This document shows positions 25,898-33,629 of a stretch of 64,000 bases of DNA, in pieces. A program made the position numbers and the translations under genes. The DNA is from Taibaiella sp. GTDB taxonomy: Bacteria; Bacteroidota; Bacteroidia; Chitinophagales; Chitinophagaceae. How positions within the stretch are numbered: position 1 is the stretch's first letter; every line of letters begins with the position of its first letter. The notes under the pieces are model-generated. The model did no database searches and was not told the origin of the DNA. It was given only the letters and a program-made list of their open reading frames with translations. Location: NCBI GenBank assembly GCA_016786705.1, contig JAEUVV010000008.1:124001-188000 (forward strand), read 5' to 3'.

Positions 25898-27187
25898 TTA
25901 TTTACGTTTCATATACCGCTCAATTTCCGGAACAGTAATCGGGATACCTTTAAACAAATCAATATTACCGTTTTTCGTCAACCAGTAATTATTCTCAATA
26001 CGCACGCCCACCTGCTCTTCTTCAATATAAATACCCGGTTCGATCGTAAACAGCATACCTTCTTTTACCGGCTCATTCCGCGTGCCCAGGTCGTGCACGT
26101 CCAGTCCCAGGTGATGGCCGATACCATGATAAAAATATTTGCGGTAGGCCGGGTTTTCAGGGTCCTGGTTTTTAATATCCGCTTTCGAGATCAGGCCGAT
26201 CTTCATCAATTGTTTTTCCATTTCCAGGTTAACCTTATTGATATAATCGGCATAATTGATCTTTGGCTTCAAAATGGAAGCACAATACAGGTGTACGTTC
26301 AGGCAGGCATTGTAGATCTCGGCCTGGCGCTTAGAGAATTTTCCATTTACGGGTATCGTACGGGAAAGGTCGGCACAATAGTTGCCATATTCCGCGCCGA
26401 AATCCATTAAGATCAATTCCCCGTCTTTACACTCCTGGTTGTTGTCTACATAGTGCAGCGTCCTCGCCCTGTCGCCGCTGGCCAGTATACAACCGTAAGC
26501 GTGGCGGGTAGCCCTGTTACTTAAAAATTCATGGGTAATTTCCGCTTCCAGCTCATACTCCATAATACCCGGGCGGATTACGCGCATCACTCTCAGGAAA
26601 GCCTGGTGGGTAATATCAACCGCTTTCTGGGTAACTTCCACCTCTTCACGGGTTTTGATCGCCCTTAATTCTTTCAATATTACCGCAGCACGCTCGTATT
26701 TATGTAAAGGATAGCGTTTCATGATTTTTTCCACGAACTGCAGGTCTGTCCGCAATACATCCCCCCTACGGTCATTTTCATTGGTATCCAGGTAAACATA
26801 CTCGGCATGATGCATCCATACCTGCAGCAGTGCATCAATACTGTCTACATATTGCACATTCCGGATACCGGAGATCGCTGTAGCTTCATCTTTACGCAAC
26901 AGGTGGCCGTTCCACTTCTCCAGCAATTCATCAGGGCGTTGCACCACCAGCACTTCCCGTGCGGACTGGTCTTTATTGTCGGGGTACAAAATTACCATTG
27001 TCTGCTCCTGTACCACACCCGAAAGCCAGGTCACATTTGAGTTGGCCTTATAAGCATATACGGCATCGCCGTTCTCCGCTATCACCGGGCTGGCATTAAA
27101 AATAGCGATACTATTCGGCTTCATCGCCTTAATAAAACGTTCCCTGTTCTTCTGGTACAGTTTCTGGTCTATTGGTAAATATTTCAT
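25898..27187 (-). CDS. pepP: Xaa-Pro aminopeptidase (aminopeptidase P family, M24)
   Basis: 429 aa. An N-terminal creatinase-like domain precedes a pita-bread metallopeptidase domain. Metal ligands are visible: MDFGAEYGNYCADLSRT (two Asp), GIGHHLGLDVHD (His), FTIEPGIY (Glu) and VGVRIENNY (Glu). It removes N-terminal residues that precede proline, in the cytoplasm. A near-consensus promoter (TACCTTTA on the minus strand, 27216-27223) lies about 30 bp upstream. It leads a unit with the small membrane protein gene. Confidence 0.92.
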   Translation of the reverse strand: MKYLPIDQKLYQKNRERFIKAMKPNSIAIFNASPVIAENGDAVYAYKANSNVTWLSGVVQEQTMVILYPDNKDQSAREVLVVQRPDELLEKWNGHLLRKDEATAISGIRNVQYVDSIDALLQVWMHHAEYVYLDTNENDRRGDVLRTDLQFVEKIMKRYPLHKYERAAVILKELRAIKTREEVEVTQKAVDITHQAFLRVMRVIRPGIMEYELEAEITHEFLSNRATRHAYGCILASGDRARTLHYVDNNQECKDGELILMDFGAEYGNYCADLSRTIPVNGKFSKRQAEIYNACLNVHLYCASILKPKINYADYINKVNLEMEKQLMKIGLISKADIKNQDPENPAYRKYFYHGIGHHLGLDVHDLGTRNEPVKEGMLFTIEPGIYIEEEQVGVRIENNYWLTKNGNIDLFKGIPITVPEIERYMKRK

Positions 27188-27286
27188 TGTACGTTTAATT
27201 TGATTTTGATGCCCGTAAAGGTAGCGATAATTTGCATAGAGCGCAGTACCAAAACCTTTACAAGCGGGTAAATTTATGCTTGATTT

Positions 27287-27745
27287 TTAAGCTTCCCGGA
27301 GCCTGATGGCCAGGATTTCACCGGTAGCGCATAAAGCATCCCCGGCGCTAAGTTCCATAGCCACCCGGATCTTCCGGCCTTCTATGCTGATAAGCTTACC
27401 GGTCAGGGTCAACTCCTTGCCCATAGGCACAGGCGCTTTAAAGTCTACGGTTAAAGATGCCGTTACACATCTTACCGGGATAGGCGCTTCGGTCATAGGA
27501 ATACTTTCGGCCTGGCATACAAAAGCCGCCGCAGAGCCGGTGCCGTGACAGTCCAGCAAGGAGGCGACCAGGCCGCCATATACCGAACCCGGCAATGCGG
27601 TATATTGTTCCCCTGGCAAAAAATTCGCTATTGTCTGCTCGCCGTCCAGGTAAGTTTTCAGTTGATGACCGGCGGGATTATTCCTACCGCAACCATAGCA
27701 ATGCGCCAGACTATCAGGATACAGGTCCTGGATCGCTTTCTTCAT
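27287..27745 (-). CDS. PaaI-like hotdog-fold thioesterase
   Basis: 152 aa. The conserved HCYGCGRNNPAGHQLK N-terminus followed by a single hotdog domain (GSVYGGLVASLLDCHGTGSAA helix, VDFKAPVPMGKELTLTGKL strands) matches the PaaI/YigI thioesterase group. It probably hydrolyses acyl-CoA thioesters; the substrate is unknown. Divergent from the candidate RNA region. Confidence 0.8.
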   Translation of the reverse strand: MKKAIQDLYPDSLAHCYGCGRNNPAGHQLKTYLDGEQTIANFLPGEQYTALPGSVYGGLVASLLDCHGTGSAAAFVCQAESIPMTEAPIPVRCVTASLTVDFKAPVPMGKELTLTGKLISIEGRKIRVAMELSAGDALCATGEILAIRLREA

Positions 27746-27939
27746 AATTCAATATTCTTTCCGTACAATATTCGCAAGAAAAGAGAATAAAACAAAACGC
27801 TGTGCTTATAAATTTCGCCTAAACATGCAGGTATGTTTGCCGTTGAGTAGCCTGTTTTTTGAAATTATCGCTAAAAACTCAAAAATATAGGGAATTCCAG
27901 TATTGCCCGGTAAATAAATAAACAGGAAATTTGCCTTTC

Positions 27940-28268
27940 AGTAAATATGATGCTCTTCGTATTTACCGCCTGAATAACCATACCCTTTGAAAGACCAGCC
28001 CTAGTATGAAATGAACCATCTACACTAATAGGTGGTTCTTTTCGGGGTTCTTGCGTTTTATACCTGCAGGAAAAAGCCCCGGAACGAATAGCAACATTAT
28101 GTAAAACTTAATTTGCGGATAAAGATATACCCGGCGAGTCAGTGAAAGTCTGATATCAATCTATATAACAACAACAATAACAACAAGCATACTTTAGCAA
28201 GAGTTCGAATGCTGCGACCGGGTAAAATATAAAACAAAAGCCATCTGATCAGGATGGCTTTGTTACTT
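27940..28268 (+). ncRNA. candidate structured non-coding RNA
   Basis: The gap 27746-28386 has no credible gene but does hold ordered structure. A GAAATTTG box (27926-27933, one mismatch from TAnnTTTG) has a TTG 20 bp upstream. Hairpins follow: GTAAATA/TATTTAC (27941-27965), GAACCATCT/AGGTGGTTC (28013-28038), CGGGG/CCCCG (28043-28081) and a long-range TACCCGG/CCGGGTA pair (28128-28223) enclosing a CAACAACAATAACAACAA single-stranded stretch. A clean terminator sits at 28237-28260. It matches no RNA family I can name; tmRNA, RNase P, SRP and 6S were considered and did not fit. Confidence 0.3.
28237..28260 (+). terminator. intrinsic terminator in the 27.7-28.4 kb gap
   Basis: AAAGCCATC-(TGATCA)-GGATGGCTTT stem, followed by GTTACTTT. 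It implies plus-strand transcription through a region with no plus-strand gene. Confidence 0.7.
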
Positions 28269-28386
28269 TAAGGCAAGGAATCATTCAATAACAATCTTTA
28301 AAATTATGCCCGGGTATACTTCTTTACAAGCTCTATTGCGAAAAATTATAACCGGGAGCTCTTTATTCTTTAGGCCGGTAAATTGA

Positions 28387-28782
28387 TTACATGGTCTGGA
28401 AAATAATATGGGTATCCGGTTCCCGGTAAGTTTTTCCCCAGATCTGGACAACAGATTCTGCTTTTTTCAGGTTCTGGGACGCCTGGGGCTTCAGGTTACT
28501 GTCACTAAGGCCAAACAAAACCACGGCCTTTTTCAGGTCATTCATGCCGCTTATATAAAGGCTTTTATCATTAATTGTTGCTCCCAGCTTACACTTTGCA
28601 ATACCCCGGTTATTCAGAGAGGTATGTAAAGTGATATTATCTTCATAACTGTCCAATTCATTTATACTGATCTCGATCAGCGCATCAAATATTTTAATCG
28701 ACTCTTCATGCTTCCCCTGATCCAGCAAATGTTTACCTTTTATAAAGTCTTGCTTGATTTTATTATTTTCTATGATTTCCAT
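28387..28782 (-). CDS. TPR-like hypothetical protein
   Basis: 131 aa, all-helical and soluble. One or two tetratricopeptide-like repeats are visible (KGKHLLDQGKHEESIKIFDAL, then SLNNRGIAKCKLG), and a further helix pair AVVLFGLSDSNLKPQASQNL. Probably a protein-interaction module; partner unknown. Monocistronic. Confidence 0.6.
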   Translation of the reverse strand: MEIIENNKIKQDFIKGKHLLDQGKHEESIKIFDALIEISINELDSYEDNITLHTSLNNRGIAKCKLGATINDKSLYISGMNDLKKAVVLFGLSDSNLKPQASQNLKKAESVVQIWGKTYREPDTHIIFQTM

Positions 28783-28949
28783 ATTCTTTGAATTTGAATA
28801 GTCAAATATCCAAACTTAAAGCGGACTATACAATACGTGAAATCCCGTATTTTTTATGTTTTTTGGCGTTTTTTAAAAGAAAATTTGTCACCCAGAGGTG
28901 ACAAATTGTACAAATAATGCAATTATGAGGCTCTCTCAGGCCAGTAAAA

Positions 28950-29390
28950 CTATTTTTTTTGAGGCGCCTGGAACTCTTTCAGCAGGTCTAAACTGTATTG
29001 CTTCTTCCCGCTTTTATTAATGAATTCCATTTTTTGCGTTTGTTGATTCACATACAGGTATCCCCCGCTGTCCCTGCCGGCTAGCACCAGGTATTGCCGG
29101 ACCAGCTCATCCTTGTTATTAACCGCTTTCAATGCCACGTCTTTATTGAACTTGGTCGAATCCTCGCAGAAATTACAAAAATAGCTGGTGTCCTTATCCG
29201 TAAAAATGATCTTATGTAATTTATTGCCTTCATCAAAGGCGGCATAGACGACATTATACGTATCGTCCATCTGCCGTACTACTTCATTTTTATCCTTAGG
29301 TGGTGCTTGCGGCGACTGCCGGTTATTGCAAGCGGGAAATACAAACAAAAAAGATAAGATGACTACACTATACCTCATAATACTTTTCAT
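28950..29390 (-). CDS. small lipoprotein, paralogue of 29769-30182
   Basis: About 146 aa from ATG 29390 (an earlier in-frame ATG at 29459 is possible but would bury the signal). The lipoprotein signal MKSIMRYSVVILSFLFVFPAC ends at the lipobox Cys; the mature part starts NNRQSPQAPP. Its core VVYAAFDEGNKLHKIIFTD and the YLVLAGRDSG segment match VLYSAFDEAQQNYKVIFSD and YRILSGVDSG of the gene at 29769. The two are thus diverged duplicates, now separated by a palindromic element. Function unknown. Confidence 0.62.
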   Translation of the reverse strand: MKSIMRYSVVILSFLFVFPACNNRQSPQAPPKDKNEVVRQMDDTYNVVYAAFDEGNKLHKIIFTDKDTSYFCNFCEDSTKFNKDVALKAVNNKDELVRQYLVLAGRDSGGYLYVNQQTQKMEFINKSGKKQYSLDLLKEFQAPQKK

Positions 29391-29506
29391 TTTTATAAAG
29401 GTAAATACATTCATGTAGAGTTTTTTGCTATAAATTCTTAAAATTCCATCAAACCGCATCAGTTTATCACGTACTTACAGCTCCAGGGAGATACATCAAT
29501 AACAAA

Positions 29507-29633
29507 GGTGTTGTCTAAAAAGGTGACCTAATTGTCATATCGAGCTGCGTCGAAATATAGACAAATTTGATACTGAATTCTCGACGCATTTCGACAAACT
29601 CAATGTGACGAGAATTTTTACTTTTTAGACACC
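29507..29633. mobile_element. MITE-like palindromic element, copy A
   Basis: About 127 bp bounded by TGTCTAAAAAG (29512-29522) and CTTTTTAGACA (29621-29631). The interior is itself an imperfect inverted repeat of the REP-like word GTCAyATyGAG...GTCGAAAT (29534-29556 and, inverted, 29586-29608). There is no coding capacity. It is inserted between two paralogous lipoprotein genes. Related to copies B (41514-41654) and C (33434-33553). Confidence 0.6.
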
Positions 29634-29768
29634 GTCATGATCATATATTTTTGATATTTATCTAAAGGATTACCGGCCCTACTACGGAACCGCAGCCTAT
29701 CCTGTAGCTTTGTACCTATCCCTGCCCGGAAGTATTGGTTAGTGGTGGCAGTGTATATATACCGGAGA

Positions 29769-30182
29769 TTAATTATTTTCCAGCTTCAGCGTAAAAAAGC
29801 GCTTACCTTCCTGGTCGACACCTTCCATTTTCAGGCTTAATTCGTTCACTACGATAAACTTCCCGCTATCCACACCGGAAAGTATCCGGTACTTACGTAC
29901 GTCAAACTCGGTTTTATCATCCAGCTGCAGCGGTACATTCTTATTTAACCGCTCTTCCCCTTCGTAATAGGAATTAAAATAAATGTGCCCTTCCGCATCC
30001 GAGAAGATCACTTTATAGTTTTGCTGCGCTTCGTCAAAGGCCGAATACAGTACTTTAAAGGTTTCCGGTTCCGGCTTCTCCCGTACTGCGTCCTGCTGTG
30101 TTTCCTGTGAAACTTTAGCGGCATTATTGCCCGAGCAGGAGTACAGTAAAAGGGCCGCAAACATAATCACATTATATTTCAT
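29769..30182 (-). CDS. small lipoprotein, paralogue of 28950-29390
   Basis: 137 aa. The lipoprotein signal MKYNVIMFAALLLYSC is followed by a Ser/Gln/Glu-rich linker and a compact beta-rich domain sharing AFDE, KVIF and the SG-DSGKF/VVNE pattern with its paralogue. It starts 24 bp after the stop of the exported protein gene at 30207, so the two are probably one operon. Function unknown; likely periplasm-facing. Confidence 0.62.
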   Translation of the reverse strand: MKYNVIMFAALLLYSCSGNNAAKVSQETQQDAVREKPEPETFKVLYSAFDEAQQNYKVIFSDAEGHIYFNSYYEGEERLNKNVPLQLDDKTEFDVRKYRILSGVDSGKFIVVNELSLKMEGVDQEGKRFFTLKLENN

Positions 30183-30206
30183 ACTTATTTTCGTTGCATA
30201 GTTTAC

Positions 30207-30797
30207 TTAGTCGGCAGGACATATCGCATCCCGTGTTTGCTCTTTGGTTTTAGCTTTATATAAAGCGACTCCTTCCTTTACTTCGGCTTTAAAATCCATC
30301 GTCTGGTAGGTATCGCCCTGGCTGCTGATATATTTCACCGGCTTACCTTTATCCAGGTAAATCTTTAATTCAGACTGTACGGGTTTATCCGCAGTATTAG
30401 GTGGGTAATACACTTGTTTCCGCAGGACAAAAAACAGTTTCCCGGCCTTATAATAATATTCGATCATTTCCTCGGTGGCATCCCCGGCCATCCAGCGTTC
30501 TATTTTTTCTACCGGCTCCCCGGCAGCATTAGAATAAGTTACATTTGCCTTAACCGCGCAGCCGGCCTCGAATTCGCCCTCTTCTATTTTGACGATCCTG
30601 ATATTCAGTGATTTTTCGTTAATCGCTACGTAGTCGGCATCAATCTGCTGTACCATTTTGTCGAGTGCCAGTTCTTTTGGATCTTTTTCCTGTGCTCCGG
30701 GAGCGATTATCGTTTCCGGAGTAGTAGTTGTACGGTCGTGGGCCATTGCCTGAGCACTGAAGCTGCAGCATACCGCAAGGCTTAATAATATGCGCAT
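30207..30797 (-). CDS. exported hypothetical protein
   Basis: 196 aa with a cleavable Sec signal (LLSLAVCCSFSAQAMA). The mature protein is mixed alpha/beta with charged repeats (ADKPVQSELKIYLDKGKPVKYISSQG) and a C-terminal CPAD. No family recognised. First gene of the small exported/lipoprotein operon 30797 to 29769. Confidence 0.58.
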   Translation of the reverse strand: MRILLSLAVCCSFSAQAMAHDRTTTTPETIIAPGAQEKDPKELALDKMVQQIDADYVAINEKSLNIRIVKIEEGEFEAGCAVKANVTYSNAAGEPVEKIERWMAGDATEEMIEYYYKAGKLFFVLRKQVYYPPNTADKPVQSELKIYLDKGKPVKYISSQGDTYQTMDFKAEVKEGVALYKAKTKEQTRDAICPAD

Positions 30798-30949
30798 AAT
30801 CGAGGGTTTTGGCTATAAATTTCTGATTAAATCCTGACAATAGCTAGTGTTCTAACATAATTTTCGGAAATGCAACAATCCCGTAAAGCGTTGTAAGTGT
30901 TGGTGATAGTTATTGCTATATTGCTTAATGGCCGATTGTCAAACAAAAA

Positions 30950-30975
30950 AACCGCTCCGGTTTATTGGAGCGGTT
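30950..30975 (-). terminator. terminator after the lipoprotein gene at 31005
   Basis: AACCGCTCC (30950-30958) pairs with GGAGCGGTT (30967-30975). The A-run at 30941-30950 becomes a T-run on the minus strand. Confidence 0.8.
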
Positions 30976-31004
30976 GTAATGCACTATCCTTTTAACTCCT
31001 CCTG

Positions 31005-31517
31005 TTAGTCGAGGTATTGTTTATTTTCAGCAGAGTAAAAAGCAGGAGCGTTCCAACCCGCAATATTTGGCTTCTTATCTATCAGTATTGACTGGAACTG
31101 TGTTTGCCAGGAATTATCTGTTGTATCGACGAAACGTGCCGGCATTACTGATGACCCTTCAGAGTAAAAATCATTTAAAAGATTGGAAAAGGGTATTTTA
31201 CTGACTACAATCGTATTATAGCTTTGCATATTGGGTTTGAAATAATAGGAAGCGATACCCGCATTGACCTTAACATTTTCTGTCCAGACATAATATTTCA
31301 CCCCGTTATAATAAAGTACCGTGCTATCGCCTATAGTTTCAGCATACATCACATCGGTCAGGAAAGCACCGGGATTACCGCTAATTGCGACCAGGGTATC
31401 TTTTTCCCAATTGGGAATCCAGTTCTGATGGGGTTGCCGGGTGTATTTAGGCGTTTTATTTTTGCCTTCACAGGCGTATAAGCCCAGGAGCAGGCCGATA
31501 AATATAATTTTTTTCAT
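31005..31517 (-). CDS. lipoprotein of unknown function
   Basis: 170 aa. The signal MKKIIFIGLLLGLYAC ends at a lipobox Cys, followed by a Lys/Thr-rich linker (EGKNKTPKYTRQ). The rest is aromatic and beta-rich (VLYYNGVKYYVWTENVKVNAG), with no recognised family. Single gene with its own terminator; it is the last core gene before the AT-rich defence block. Confidence 0.6.
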   Translation of the reverse strand: MKKIIFIGLLLGLYACEGKNKTPKYTRQPHQNWIPNWEKDTLVAISGNPGAFLTDVMYAETIGDSTVLYYNGVKYYVWTENVKVNAGIASYYFKPNMQSYNTIVVSKIPFSNLLNDFYSEGSSVMPARFVDTTDNSWQTQFQSILIDKKPNIAGWNAPAFYSAENKQYLD

Positions 31518-31729
31518 TTGCGACTATTTTCTTTTAAAACGCTCAAAATTAGCTCCTAATTATTGAATGGCAGGAAACTATTTCTTCTAGTACCTAAAGT
31601 TTAGCTGATCGAAGTCGTTCGCAGGTTGGATGATGTGTGCATAAAAATCCGACTTGATCCACATTTGGACTTTTTGATTGTTATTAAATGTTTCGTCTAA
31701 GAACAAACTATCTTTACCCCCAAAGTAAT
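31518..31729. other. intergenic boundary of the accessory block
   Basis: About 210 bp with no gene. I searched it for a copy of the tRNA-His 3' end or of the upstream boundary and found none. No terminator with a clear stem is visible after the OLD-like gene. Confidence 0.4.
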
Positions 31730-33391
31730 CTACTTATTACATTCCCTGATCATATTTATAATCAAGTCGATTTTAGGTCTCAGATCATGTTTGCCGAAGT
31801 TATCAAGCGTGATATGTTCAATAATTTCTTTTGCAAATTTAGCCTTACCCATGGCATATTTAGGCCCAGCCTTTTCCATTTTGCTTTGGATTGCGTCTTC
31901 TACCTTCTGGTCATCCTCCAGTACAAGTGCTTCCTGGAGATTGTACCCTGTTTTCAGCCATTTGGTTAATGTATCATCGGAAAGATAGTTCTCTATTTCC
32001 CTACCATGAGTAACCCAAACTCTACTATCACCTAATTCTTCTACAATGCGCTGCTTAGTAGCATTAATGCCTTTTTCAGCAGAACTACCATCCCGGTCCA
32101 TCACAACAAAGCTATTCCTATTGAGCCTGATTAAGGATATCAGGTCATTCTCCAGATTATCATAATCCAAGCTAAGATTAGACAGCAACCTGCCTCCATA
32201 AAACATAATAGAATAGTGATAGCCTTCAATCAGGTCAGGATCCACTAAGCCGATCCAATGCTTAATATAAGTTCTGTCGCTTGGACCTTCAACCCAAATA
32301 ACCGCATTACTTTGTAAGATATCACTGGCCTTTACTGCCAAATCGTCGAGTATAGTGGTGATAGATTTAGGATCACTAATCGTTTTAACTTTAGATGTTC
32401 CACTTTCTTTATAGACATGCATGATTTGTGCGTTCTCATACCTGCTATAGAGATCAATTACAATATTTGAATGTGTTGTGATAAAAAATTTTGCACCATT
32501 GGTTTTTGAAAACTCATAAAGGTATTTGTACAGCCTGCGTTGCTGGGATGGATGCAGATTGTTTTCCAGTTCTTCCAAACAAAAAACAAAATCCTTATAA
32601 TGACCTTTGACAATATATGGCTGAATTTTTACTAAAATTATTACTAATAAAATAGTTTTTATTCCACTCCCCATTTTAGATAATGGCACTCTAATATTTA
32701 GTTCATCTTCTAAAAATATTTCCCATAATTCTTCCTTATTCACCTGAACAAGTATTCTATTAAATACCATATCAGGATTAGTAATTTTGTTTAACTCTTC
32801 TAATAATAATGTTTCAACAATACTACTATCATAATCTCTATCATTTATTATTTTCTGTATAAAATTAGTTACTCCATCCCCATTCTTAAATACAGATAGA
32901 TCATCTTTCGATGCTTCAGGCTGCACATCCCTTTCCGCTGAAATATGAATAAATTTTTTACCAAAAAACATTGACTTATGAGACTGTACAAACATTTTAA
33001 GAATTTCATATGCATGCTCTTCCAGCTCTTTTATAGTTGATTTCAATAAACTTCGATGCGCTCCCATTTCATTACACTGTACAGAATTACCTATAAGTTG
33101 CTTTAAATGGTAATAGTATACTTGTCCTTGAGCTTCTAGCAAATTCGAATTGTCAATGTAACTATCGATAGCTTCTTTTGTAATTTCAAAAAACGAGTTT
33201 ATTTCAGGACTGTTACCCTTATGCATAGATGATAAGAATTCTGCGTTTTTATCCATTAAATATTTGACAACATCAATTATAGAGCTCTTCCCTGAATTAT
33301 TCTTGCCGATTATAACATTAACATCTTTAAATGGCCCCAACTCCACACCATCTTCATCAAAGCATTTGTAGTTTTTAACTATTAATTTCAT
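31730..33391 (-). CDS. class-1 OLD-family ATPase/TOPRIM nuclease (defence-type)
   Basis: 553 aa. The N-terminal ABC/RecF-like ATPase has Walker A GKNNSGKS (29-36), an SKMGSGIKT signature, a Walker B region FCLEELENNLHPSQQ (about 270) and switch His in ITTHSN. The C-terminal TOPRIM nuclease has E368 in VEGPSD and DxD at 432-434 (VVMDRDGS). This order is that of class-1 OLD nucleases, including GajA of the Gabija defence system. No UvrD-type GajB partner, reverse transcriptase or AriB is nearby, so it is either a single-gene OLD or partnered with the upstream gene. It is AT-rich relative to its neighbours. Its promoter block closely matches that of the DUF4041/GIY-YIG gene. Confidence 0.85.
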   Translation of the reverse strand: MKLIVKNYKCFDEDGVELGPFKDVNVIIGKNNSGKSSIIDVVKYLMDKNAEFLSSMHKGNSPEINSFFEITKEAIDSYIDNSNLLEAQGQVYYYHLKQLIGNSVQCNEMGAHRSLLKSTIKELEEHAYEILKMFVQSHKSMFFGKKFIHISAERDVQPEASKDDLSVFKNGDGVTNFIQKIINDRDYDSSIVETLLLEELNKITNPDMVFNRILVQVNKEELWEIFLEDELNIRVPLSKMGSGIKTILLVIILVKIQPYIVKGHYKDFVFCLEELENNLHPSQQRRLYKYLYEFSKTNGAKFFITTHSNIVIDLYSRYENAQIMHVYKESGTSKVKTISDPKSITTILDDLAVKASDILQSNAVIWVEGPSDRTYIKHWIGLVDPDLIEGYHYSIMFYGGRLLSNLSLDYDNLENDLISLIRLNRNSFVVMDRDGSSAEKGINATKQRIVEELGDSRVWVTHGREIENYLSDDTLTKWLKTGYNLQEALVLEDDQKVEDAIQSKMEKAGPKYAMGKAKFAKEIIEHITLDNFGKHDLRPKIDLIINMIRECNK

Positions 33392-33395
33392 ATTT

Positions 33396-33427
33396 GCAAT
33401 TTAATATATTGCTTATTGATCCACAAA
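33396..33427 (-). promoter_or_regulatory. promoter of the OLD-like gene, shared with the SNIPE-like gene
   Basis: On the minus strand: ATTATTTGTG (-33, TTTG at 33427-33424), 20 bp, then TAAATTGC (33403-33396). The block 33391-33435 aligns without gaps to 35321-35365 upstream of the SNIPE-like gene, at about 30 of 40 positions by eye. The -7 box is one T shorter than the host consensus TAnnTTTG in both. Confidence 0.55.
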
Positions 33428-33433
33428 TAATTA

Positions 33434-33553
33434 AGAGGCTGTCCAAAAAGGTCAGCCTCTCTGTTTTTTGCTATTTTTATTCGTCCCCCTACAGGCAGGG
33501 TGTCCAAATACTCAATGCCCAAGACACTCATCTACCTTTTTAGACTGCGCCTT
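33434..33553. mobile_element. MITE-like palindromic element, degenerate copy C
   Basis: The left end GAGGCTGTCCAAAAAGGT and right end ACCTTTTTAGACTGCGCCTT are imperfect inverted repeats related to copies A and B. The left end also forms its own hairpin, AGAGGCTG/CAGCCTCT (33434-33441 with 33453-33460). This could terminate the upstream SNIPE-like gene on the minus strand. It is non-coding and lies between the two defence-type genes. Confidence 0.5.
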
Positions 33554-33629
33554 AATTGGAATTAAATATTTTCAATCCAATCAGTCCTTTGAATTACCAA
33601 TTTCATAAGAAAATCATTAATATGATCTC

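Noticed and set aside
25817..26410. Open frame of 197 codons on the plus strand
   Set aside because: Antisense to aminopeptidase P, whose metal-binding motifs are intact; amino-acid composition is that of a reverse-frame shadow.
27825..27890. Small open frame of about 21 codons in the 27.7-28.4 kb gap
   Set aside because: Too short, no promoter or ribosome-binding context, no recognisable product.
28120..28230. tmRNA, RNase P RNA, SRP RNA or 6S RNA in the unexplained gap
   Set aside because: None of their conserved sequence elements or terminal pairings could be found; left as an unnamed candidate RNA.
31730..33391. Complete Gabija, PARIS or retron system
   Set aside because: The OLD-like protein alone is present; no UvrD helicase, AriB-type toxin, reverse transcriptase or msr/msd-like RNA was seen nearby.
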